DNA of 5,128 bases from Calditrichia bacterium (GTDB lineage: Bacteria > Calditrichota > Calditrichia > RBG-13-44-9 > J042): NCBI GenBank assembly GCA_030430345.1, contig JAUIFT010000275.1, positions 1 through 5,128 on the forward strand. The letters are read 5' to 3'. Within the stretch, counting starts at the first letter, position 1. Every line of letters starts with the position of its first letter. Below are positions 1-4,529 of the stretch, in pieces. The notes under the pieces are model-generated. The model searched no databases, had not been told where the DNA came from, and was given only the letters and a program-made list of their open reading frames with translations. The position numbers were made by a program, and so were the translations under genes.

Positions 1-839
1 CGGATATTATCCCGATCCAGCTCATCCCATTTGCCTTTAAATTTCGACCAGGCCATATCAACAAAATATTTGGTATCATATTTACCGGATAACCAGACCC
101 CCATAAATCGTTTCCCGTTACTGTTCCGGTAAACTTCCAGGTCAATCAAACGAAAATCCTGGTCTATCAGTCCTTTCTGGATAGTCTTAAAAGTATTCCA
201 GTCAACATCTACCCAAAGGCGGTAGTCCAGGGTTGATTCATGAAATACCCCGGCATAATGGCGATCGCGGCCATCAACATATGTTTCGATGTCTACCAGG
301 CGAAAACCGTCGGCAGCCAGTTTCTCCCAGCGATCCTTAAATTCCAGCCAGGTTAAATCCACTTCAATCTGCTGCTGGATATTTGCCTCACGCCATACGC
401 CGATAAACCGCCGCTCTCTCCCCTGTTTATAAGTTTCTATATCCTGCAGAACGTATTCAGTGCCATTTAGCTGATCCCAACGGGATTTAAATTCTTTCCA
501 GGATTTACTAACGATGATGCAGCTGTCCGTACCGGAATGCCATAAGCCGTGATACCGCCGGCTACCTCCGGAAGATGCTGTAATTTCCAGGTCAACCAAA
601 CGGAATTTTTTCTTACGAAGCTTCGCGTCTGTTTCAACAAATTTTTCCCAGCTTACACCGGTAAGAATGCGTTCCTTTTCCGTGTTATAGTGCCAAACAC
701 CGGCATACTTCTGGGCGGATAAAAAGGTGGGCAGAAAAAACAAGGTCAACAAGATGCCCCACATGATCTGCTTTACCGGTAGTAAACCGGCCAAGCTATC
801 CTGATGATGCATAGTAACCTTCGGGTGATGATGTGACAT
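1..839 (-). CDS. Secreted BTRD1-like tandem-repeat protein, 3' end outside window
   Basis: Function unknown; I recognise the repeat type, not a gene name. The 279 visible codons start at an ATG with GAGGAG seven bases upstream (847-852), which favours this start over Met10 and Met26. A long n-region with His clusters leads to a hydrophobic stretch (about residues 27-41) ending L-S-A before Q43, a likely signal peptidase I site. After it come repeats of exactly 50 residues. SW/TW-x-x-F falls at residues 64, 114, 164, 214 and 264. The FRLVDLE-type strand starts at 79, 129, 179 and 229 and begins again at 279. The R-Y-x-G-V-W motif ends at 49, 100, 149, 199 (F) and 249. The pattern matches what I know as Bacterial tandem repeat domain 1, also found in front of catalytic domains in polyglycine hydrolases. 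A catalytic or anchoring domain could lie beyond position 1. No catalytic motif is visible here. Repeat identity is fairly sure; role unknown. Confidence 0.88.
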   Translation of the reverse strand, partial: MSHHHPKVTMHHQDSLAGLLPVKQIMWGILLTLFFLPTFLSAQKYAGVWHYNTEKERILTGVSWEKFVETDAKLRKKKFRLVDLEITASSGGSRRYHGLWHSGTDSCIIVSKSWKEFKSRWDQLNGTEYVLQDIETYKQGRERRFIGVWREANIQQQIEVDLTWLEFKDRWEKLAADGFRLVDIETYVDGRDRHYAGVFHESTLDYRLWVDVDWNTFKTIQKGLIDQDFRLIDLEVYRNSNGKRFMGVWLSGKYDTKYFVDMAWSKFKGKWDELDRDNI

Positions 840-922
840 CCTGAATCTCCTCTTCTACACTTCAGCAGCAGTGGTCGATGATGCTATCAACCGTAGCAAT
901 TAACGTTTCACAAGGCAGGGTA

Positions 923-950
923 AATATAAGATAAAATTGAGGAATCTCAA
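923..950 (-). promoter_or_regulatory. Possible sigma70-type promoter for the BTRD-repeat gene
   Basis: On the minus strand TTGAGA (950-945), a 16-base spacer and TATATT (928-923) resemble -35 and -10 boxes. The predicted transcript would have an untranslated leader of about 75 bases before the ATG at 839. It lies just past the hairpin that separates this gene from the anti-sigma gene, the expected place for an independent promoter. The ECF motif found at 2125-2153 and 2297-2325 is absent here, so I see no evidence that this gene belongs to that regulon. Based on consensus resemblance only. Confidence 0.3.
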
Positions 951-960
951 AGGGAAGCTT

Positions 961-988
961 TCGCCGGGACATCTAGATATCCCGGCGA
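961..988 (-). terminator. Perfect hairpin after the sigma/anti-sigma operon, probable terminator
   Basis: TCGCCGGGA (961-969) and TCCCGGCGA (980-988) are perfect inverted 9-mers, GC-rich, around the self-complementary core ATCTAGAT. The hairpin begins 13 bases after the anti-sigma stop codon. On the minus strand it is followed by AAGCTTCCCTTT rather than a clean T run, and on the plus strand by TTTAAAAATT, so it is not a textbook intrinsic terminator. It may terminate weakly, protect the 3' end of the sigma operon mRNA, or be a protein-binding palindrome. Confidence 0.45.
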
Positions 989-1000
989 TTTAAAAATTGG

Positions 1001-1486
1001 CTAGTGATGTTTAGTTTGTAAAAAAACCTTGTCCAACAATCCGAAAGCGGTCAGAATTACCAATGCAAACAGGATTAAATGGGCGTTTCCGGATGAAAAT
1101 AGCGGCAGATTTTCCATAAATGCCGGAAGGGCAATATCGGGAATTTGCAAATATCCCAACAGGGTGCTGCCCAGATTCGTGAAATAAAGCACTGATGCAC
1201 CACCGACAAGGAAAAGCAGGGACATCAATCCATTTTCCCAGAAGTCAAATTTCTCGTTCTCGGCAGATTGCACCCGGGTTACTACCCGACTGGCAAAATC
1301 TGCGGATAGCATCAATCCGGTGTCATCTTTCAGGCCATCATAAAGGCTGCGATAGACCTGAAGCTCCTTACGGCAAGATGGGCATTCCTCCAAATGCCAA
1401 TCAATCGCGGAACGGTCGATCTCAGGATCGTTGTCGAGATACCCTTGTAATTGGGTATCGTCCAGGTGTCTCTCATTTACTGTCAT
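1001..1486 (-). CDS. Zinc-binding membrane anti-sigma factor, partner of the ECF sigma
   Basis: The 161-residue protein likely holds the ECF sigma factor encoded just upstream inactive at the membrane. An N-terminal ZAS/zf-HC2 zinc site is visible: H7, then H31-x3-C35-x2-C38 within W-H-L-E-E-C-P-S-C. A helical linker with the F-A-S-R-V-V-T-R-V signature common in anti-sigma factors follows at about 64-72. Two hydrophobic segments (about 86-104 and 135-153) imply two membrane spans joined by a loop of about 30 residues. The reading frame can be opened two codons earlier at a TTG (1492). I chose the ATG at 1486 because GAGGAG (1500-1495) lies eight bases before it, the ideal distance. That ATG overlaps the sigma stop codon (TAATG), so the pair is probably translationally coupled. 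The signal that releases the sigma, and any protease involved, are not shown by the sequence. Confidence 0.9.
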   Translation of the reverse strand: MTVNERHLDDTQLQGYLDNDPEIDRSAIDWHLEECPSCRKELQVYRSLYDGLKDDTGLMLSADFASRVVTRVQSAENEKFDFWENGLMSLLFLVGGASVLYFTNLGSTLLGYLQIPDIALPAFMENLPLFSSGNAHLILFALVILTAFGLLDKVFLQTKHH

Positions 1487-2091
1487 TACCAAAGCTCCTC
1501 AGCCGGAAATTTCTCCAGCATTCGTTCTTTTAGTAGTTTTCTTGCACGGAAAAGATAACTCTTAACCGTGCCTTCAGGCAAGCTCATTATTTCGCAAATT
1601 TCCTGATAACTGAGCTCGTCAATATGATATAAGGTTAAAATGGTCCGGAATTTGGGGGGCAGATCATCAATTTCTGCCTGCAAATATTTAAAGGCTTGTT
1701 TGTTCATCATCCACTCATCCGGTGTTTTTCCTTTTCCCGAAACCTGCTCAATAAACGCCGTCTCCTTTTGTGCACGGCTGGCAGCGGCTTTTTGTTCCGT
1801 CATTGCCAGATCATCGTAGAGGGGCAGCTTTTTCTTCTTCAGATAGTTAATACTGGTGTTATAAGCGATACGGGAAATCCAGGTTGATAATTTTGATTTA
1901 TATTGGAATTTATCAAGATTCTTATAGGCTTTAAAAAATACATCCTGACAGATTTCCTCGCGGTCTTCCTCGTTACTGACCATCCGAAAAACGATATGGC
2001 ATACCAAGCGCTGATAGTTTTCTACCATCGTTTGGAAAGCATTCATATCTCCGGAGAGAATCTTTTCGATCAGTTGTTGTTCCGCTTGCAT
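1486..2091 (-). CDS. ECF-family RNA polymerase sigma factor
   Basis: This 201-residue sigma-70 family protein has only the sigma2 and sigma4 domains, as ECF factors do. Sigma2 spans about residues 18-88: the D-x-E-E-I-C-Q-D-V-F helix (region 2.2) is at 43-52, and the -10-binding helix with L-S-T-W-I-S-R-I-A-Y-N is at 68-78. A charged linker (88-131) leads to sigma4 (about 132-191), with L-P-P-K-F-R-T-I-L at 144-152 and the helix-turn-helix S-Y-Q-E-I...L-P-E-G-T-V-K-S-Y-L at 161-180, which binds the -35 box. The start ATG at 2091 gives the usual family N-terminus (L-I-E-K-I-L-S-G-D-x-N-A-F). It has no clear Shine-Dalgarno site, unlike its neighbours, which may keep expression low. It is followed by its anti-sigma gene with a one-base overlap. 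A motif at 2125-2153, repeated divergently at 2297-2325, suggests it drives its own promoter. Confidence 0.96.
   Translation of the reverse strand: MQAEQQLIEKILSGDMNAFQTMVENYQRLVCHIVFRMVSNEEDREEICQDVFFKAYKNLDKFQYKSKLSTWISRIAYNTSINYLKKKKLPLYDDLAMTEQKAAASRAQKETAFIEQVSGKGKTPDEWMMNKQAFKYLQAEIDDLPPKFRTILTLYHIDELSYQEICEIMSLPEGTVKSYLFRARKLLKERMLEKFPAEELW
1495..1500 (-). promoter_or_regulatory. Ribosome binding site inside the sigma gene that sets the anti-sigma start
   Basis: GAGGAG here doubles as the two Glu codons near the sigma C-terminus. It is eight bases from ATG 1486 and only two from the alternative TTG 1492, so it decides for the ATG. Confidence 0.75.
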
Positions 2092-2124
2092 CCGCCGCTT
2101 TCTATTTTTTACAACCTATTCAAC

Positions 2125-2153
2125 CAGACAAACTGATTTCACGAATGTTGCAG
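2125..2153 (-). promoter_or_regulatory. Predicted ECF-type promoter of the sigma/anti-sigma operon
   Basis: On the minus strand CTGCAACATTC (2153-2143) is followed after 12 bases by TGTCTG (2130-2125). The identical pair of blocks with identical spacing points the other way at 2297-2325. GCAAC and GTC separated by 17 bases fits the general layout of ECF promoters (AAC-containing -35, GTC-containing -10). Transcription would begin about 2117-2120, giving a leader of under 30 bases to the ATG at 2091. An A-rich tract (2180-2171 on this strand) lies just upstream and could help as an UP element. This implies autoregulation by the encoded sigma factor. Confidence 0.72.
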
Positions 2154-2197
2154 GCTTTTCTAAAATACACATTTTTTTTCAAAGATACACGGCTTGG

Positions 2198-2271
2198 GGA
2201 AGTTGGAATTGGGAATGCGGAATTAAAAAATTCTACATTCCCAATTCCGCATTCCGCATTTCACAATCCGA
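2198..2271. repeat. Inverted array of 7-base units between the divergent promoters
   Basis: The left arm (2198-2225) reads as four heptamers: GGAAGTT, GGAATTG, GGAATGC, GGAATTA. The right arm (2230-2271) reads as six on the opposite sense: ATTCTAC, ATTCCCA, ATTCCGC, ATTCCGC, ATTTCAC, AATCCGA. The arms pair in two registers: 2212-2224 with 2243-2255 (13 bp) or 2205-2217 with 2236-2248 (13 bp), so the hairpins exclude each other. Heptamer arrays of this kind occur as dispersed intergenic repeats in several environmental bacterial genomes, from memory. The stretch is non-coding: the open frame across it translates into repetitive junk. Function unknown. Confidence 0.8.
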
Positions 2272-2296
2272 TTTTTTCAAAAAAATTTCGCAACCA

Positions 2297-2325
2297 CTGC
2301 AACATTCCCATTTTTCCCCTGTCTG
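2297..2325 (+). promoter_or_regulatory. Predicted ECF-type promoter of the membrane-protein / SSSSE-repeat operon
   Basis: CTGCAACATTC (2297-2307), 12 unrelated bases and TGTCTG (2320-2325) duplicate exactly the motif in front of the sigma gene. The 12-base spacers share almost nothing, so conservation is limited to the two boxes, as expected for sigma contact sites. Transcription would begin near 2332, about 65 bases before the ATG at 2397. AT tracts (2271-2288) lie just upstream. This suggests the divergent operon is a direct target of the neighbouring ECF sigma factor. Confidence 0.72.
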
Positions 2326-2339
2326 CTGCAATGTAAACG

Positions 2340-2384
2340 ATGAAAAAGAAATTAACAGTATTACTAATGAATACCTATTTTTAA
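2340..2384 (+). CDS. Possible 14-codon leader ORF
   Basis: An ATG eight or so bases after the predicted transcription start opens a 14-residue frame beginning M-K-K-K-L-T-V-L-L-M and ending N-T-Y-F before TAA. The stop directly abuts the AGAGGAG site of the next gene and is in the same frame as it, with 12 bases between stop and ATG. There is no ribosome binding site, so any translation would be nearly leaderless. It may be a regulatory leader or chance; the hydrophobic, Lys-rich start is the only support. Confidence 0.2.
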   Translation: MKKKLTVLLMNTYF

Positions 2385-2396
2385 GAGGAGATTGAC

Positions 2397-2741
2397 ATGA
2401 ACCATCCAGAAGTTATTGTTATTCCGGTGATTTTTCTGACCATTTATATGGTGATTAAAACTCTTTCCGATAATCGCATCAAAAGAATTCTGATTGAGAA
2501 AGGCGAAACCGGCGAGAGTTTGAAGCACCTCAATATGTCCCAGCCACTGAATGGATTGAATTCTATGAAGTGGGGCTTGATTCTGATCGGTATCGGCGCG
2601 GCATTCTTTATTGCTGAACTGTTCCCGCGGGAAATTTCCGATGGCGGCTTATTAGGATTAATGAGTCTTTTTGCCGGTGTTGGTTTCCTGGTCTATTATA
2701 ATCTGGCCAAGAAAGAACTTTCCCAGAAAGACGGCGAATAA
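2397..2741 (+). CDS. Small three-helix membrane protein, DUF6249-like
   Basis: Function unknown. The 114-residue protein has three hydrophobic segments, at about 6-23, 58-75 and 83-102. A basic loop (21-57) containing R-I-K-R-I-L-I-E-K-G lies between the first two and a Lys-rich tail follows the third, so the loop and tail are probably cytoplasmic and the N-terminus outside. The I-E-K-G loop after a first helix resembles DUF6249-type inner-membrane proteins (from memory, not verified). The start is firm: GAGGAG (2385-2390) six bases before the ATG. Only 19 bases separate it from the exported repeat protein downstream, so the two are surely co-transcribed. An ECF-type promoter at 2297-2325 links it to the divergent sigma factor. 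It might anchor or sense for the system, but the sequence does not show this. Confidence 0.87.
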   Translation: MNHPEVIVIPVIFLTIYMVIKTLSDNRIKRILIEKGETGESLKHLNMSQPLNGLNSMKWGLILIGIGAAFFIAELFPREISDGGLLGLMSLFAGVGFLVYYNLAKKELSQKDGE

Positions 2742-2760
2742 CGCTTAACAGGAGCCGATC

Positions 2761-4287
2761 ATGGAAAAGACATATTACCAATACATCCTTATACTGCTGG
2801 CGATTCTCTTCGCCGGCAGTATGAATGGGCAGGATAGTTCCACCGCCATAACAGACAGCACTGGTAACGATAGCAGCTTCAGCAGTAGCAATAAAAGCAC
2901 GCTGCCAATATTAAAGCTGAATCAGGGCACGGATCGCTACGAATATTTTTCTTCTCCGATTCGCCATGTGACGGTTACCCTCGAAGGCAATATCCAGTTC
3001 AGTGAAAATGAACGGGAAATCGTCAGCATTTCGCCGGATGGATACTTTCTGTTAACCGAGCGGCGCTGGTTTACTACCCGCAAACTGGAAGTGAGGCCCG
3101 GCAACGACGGTAAGCCAATCTTTAACTACCGCGTGCGCAGTTCCAGTTTCCCCTTTGATAAAGCTGCCCAGGCCTGGCTGCGGGAAACTTTACCGGAAGT
3201 GCTCGATGAAACCGGCATCAACACGACGATTCGCATCAACAACTATCTTGCTGCCGGCAAAACGAGGAGTGTGTTTCGGGAAATCGCTCATTTGGGCAGC
3301 AGCTCCCGCAAGCGGGACTTTTACCTTCGCCTGGCAAATTTGGAGGGGATGGATCCGGAATTCCGCCAGCAAATCATTAGTGATGCCGGCGATGAAATCC
3401 ACAGCAGCAGCGAATTACGATATGCCCTGACGGAGCTGGCGAAAATACTCCCGGGCGATACAGAAACCACCTCCCGGCTGATTCGCGCCGCTGAGAACAT
3501 TTCTTCCAGCAGCGAAAAGCGCTATACCATTTCCCAGCTCGCTGAGCATCGTGATCATACCGCAAACACGCTGACTGATTTATTCGATTTGACCGAATCC
3601 ATTTCCTCCAGCAGTGAAAAGGGCTACGCCCTGCGGCAAATGGCCTCACTGGTATCGACATATCCGGCGGCGGCAAAGGCCTACCTGGAATGCGCGGCAA
3701 CAATTTCATCTTCATCAGAATTCGCCACAACGTTGATCACTTTGGCGAGCAATGCCGAGTTGGATGACGAAGGCTGGGCACACCTGGCCGAGACTGCTGC
3801 ATATATCTCATCCAACAGTGAAAAAGGGCGGGTATTACGCCATGTCGCGGCACAGGGTTCTGAAGTCATGGAAGCATCACGAGCGCTGTTGATATCCGCT
3901 GCCAGCATTGAATCTTCCAGCGAAAAAGCATCGGTATTGCGCGCATTCCTTGCTTCCCGCGACCTGGAAGCAGCTACTTACCATCCGCTGTTTTCCGCGA
4001 TTAAATCTATTTCATCCAGTAGCGAAAAAGGCTCGGTGCTGCGAATGGTTGCCAATCGGAAAACACTCAGCAACTTTACTGAGGTAGACCTCTTTCTTGA
4101 TGCAACGGAAACAATCACTTCTTCCAGCGAAATGGAAAGCGTTTTAAATGCACTCTTGCAAACACCACAACTTGACGAAGCCTCCTTAAAAGCAATCATG
4201 CGCTTTGCCAATACTCACATTAGCAGTGACAGCAGCCGGCGGCGGATTATCGACATCGTCTCCAGCCGGATGATGGAAGACATCTAA
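2761..4287 (+). CDS. Exported protein with ten SSSSE helical repeats
   Basis: No named function. A signal peptide (hydrophobic 8-19, probable cut G23/Q24) starts the 508-residue protein, followed by a Ser/Thr-rich linker (25-48). A beta-rich domain of about 65 residues (60-126) follows, containing E-G-N-I-Q-F, S-P-D-G-Y-F-L-L and E-R-R-W. Next comes a helical segment with P-F-D-K-A-A-Q-A-W-L and L-P-E-V-L-D-E-T-G-I (131-153). From residue 178 to the end, repeats with consensus I-S-S-S-S-E-K-x-x-x-L-x-x-L/M-A begin at 178, 213, 247, 281, 315, 349, 383, 417, 452 and 487, a spacing of 34 or 35. Each unit looks like two helices, the Ser cluster capping the first, so an alpha-solenoid (HEAT/TPR-like) is likely. 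From memory, similar domain order with S-D-Y-E repeats occurs at the C-terminus of some M56 (BlaR-like) peptidases; here no peptidase is attached. AGGAG (2750-2754) sets the start. It is probably a periplasmic scaffold or sensor. Confidence 0.92.
   Translation: MEKTYYQYILILLAILFAGSMNGQDSSTAITDSTGNDSSFSSSNKSTLPILKLNQGTDRYEYFSSPIRHVTVTLEGNIQFSENEREIVSISPDGYFLLTERRWFTTRKLEVRPGNDGKPIFNYRVRSSSFPFDKAAQAWLRETLPEVLDETGINTTIRINNYLAAGKTRSVFREIAHLGSSSRKRDFYLRLANLEGMDPEFRQQIISDAGDEIHSSSELRYALTELAKILPGDTETTSRLIRAAENISSSSEKRYTISQLAEHRDHTANTLTDLFDLTESISSSSEKGYALRQMASLVSTYPAAAKAYLECAATISSSSEFATTLITLASNAELDDEGWAHLAETAAYISSNSEKGRVLRHVAAQGSEVMEASRALLISAASIESSSEKASVLRAFLASRDLEAATYHPLFSAIKSISSSSEKGSVLRMVANRKTLSNFTEVDLFLDATETITSSSEMESVLNALLQTPQLDEASLKAIMRFANTHISSDSSRRRIIDIVSSRMMEDI
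3292..4284 (+). repeat. Coding region of the 34-35-residue SSSSE repeats
   Basis: Ten units of 102-105 bases encode the solenoid of the exported protein. Motif positions are regular in the protein but the DNA is well diverged. The Ser runs use TCT, TCC, TCA, AGC and AGT in different orders in each unit. The repeats are therefore old and kept by selection on protein, not a recent tandem amplification. The first (residue 178) and last (487) units are degenerate, as capping units of solenoids often are. Confidence 0.85.
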
Positions 4288-4317
4288 ATTTTTGCATAGG
4301 CATCTCCTGCCAAACCA

Positions 4318-4356
4318 CCGGGGTGAATCATCTGCCGGATTCATCCCGGGATTTTT
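4318..4356 (+). terminator. Rho-independent terminator of the plus-strand operon
   Basis: CCGGGGTGAATC (4318-4329) pairs over 12 positions, one a G-U wobble, with GATTCATCCCGG (4338-4349) around an 8-base loop, and is followed by GA and five T. It starts 30 bases after the stop codon of the SSSSE-repeat gene and separates that operon from the peroxidase gene. Confidence 0.82.
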
Positions 4357-4412
4357 CCACAAACCCCTTCTCTCCCCTTTTCCAATTCAACCAGGATTGT
4401 TACATTAAAAGA

Positions 4413-4504
4413 TAGTGTTAAAAATGCAATGCTAATGCTGTCATCGCTTCGGCAAAAAGCGCCTCGCAATGACCGGATTGAATAGCATTACTTCTTAAAC
4501 ACTA
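4413..4504. mobile_element. MITE-like palindromic element with TA ends
   Basis: Imperfect inverted ends face each other: TAGTGTTAAAAATGCAATGC from 4413 and, on the other strand from 4504, TAGTGTTTAAGAAGTAATGC. About three quarters of the first 25 positions match. The ends are TA on both sides, compatible with the TA duplication made by IS630/mariner-type transposases. The core (4440-4473), read on the minus strand, starts GTCATTGCGAGGCGC and ends GAAGCGATGAC, resembling the GTCATTGCGAGG...GAAGC dispersed repeat found in many bacterial genomes (from memory). It has no coding capacity. It lies between the terminator and the peroxidase gene and may carry or disturb that gene's promoter. Confidence 0.5.
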
Positions 4505-4529
4505 CCCATAAAAAAATGCGGGAGATGTT

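Noticed and set aside
882..918. TGTGAAACGTTAATTGCTACGG on the minus strand as an ECF promoter for the BTRD gene
   Set aside because: It has a GAAAC block but no GTC block at the spacing seen in the two strong copies.
1490..1492. TTG start for the anti-sigma gene, two codons before the chosen ATG
   Set aside because: It is only two bases from GAGGAG, too close for initiation, while the ATG at 1486 is eight bases away.
2143..2307. Perfect 11-bp inverted repeat (2143-2153 / 2297-2307) around the heptamer array, read as terminal repeats of a small mobile element
   Set aside because: The match resumes outside the repeat, after 12 bases, with TGTCTG on both sides; there is no target-site duplication, and both copies lie at promoter distance from gene starts. 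Divergent ECF promoters explain all of this better.
2145..2336. 63-residue plus-strand open frame across the heptamer array
   Set aside because: The frame translates the 7-base repeat into low-complexity I-P-H-S-A-F-type sequence, has no ribosome binding site and covers a promoter region.
2352..2381. TTAACA-N18-TATTTT as a sigma70 promoter for the membrane-protein gene
   Set aside because: Transcription would start in or next to the ribosome binding site at 2385-2390, leaving no usable leader.
3377..4211. Several minus-strand open frames opposite the SSSSE-repeat gene
   Set aside because: They are shadows of the repeats, arising from the recurrent Ser/Glu codons; none has a start site or a recognisable protein.
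4397..4425. TTGTTA and a TAAAAA box as a promoter of the peroxidase gene
   Set aside because: Weak match to consensus in AT-rich DNA at the edge of the MITE-like element; not better than chance.
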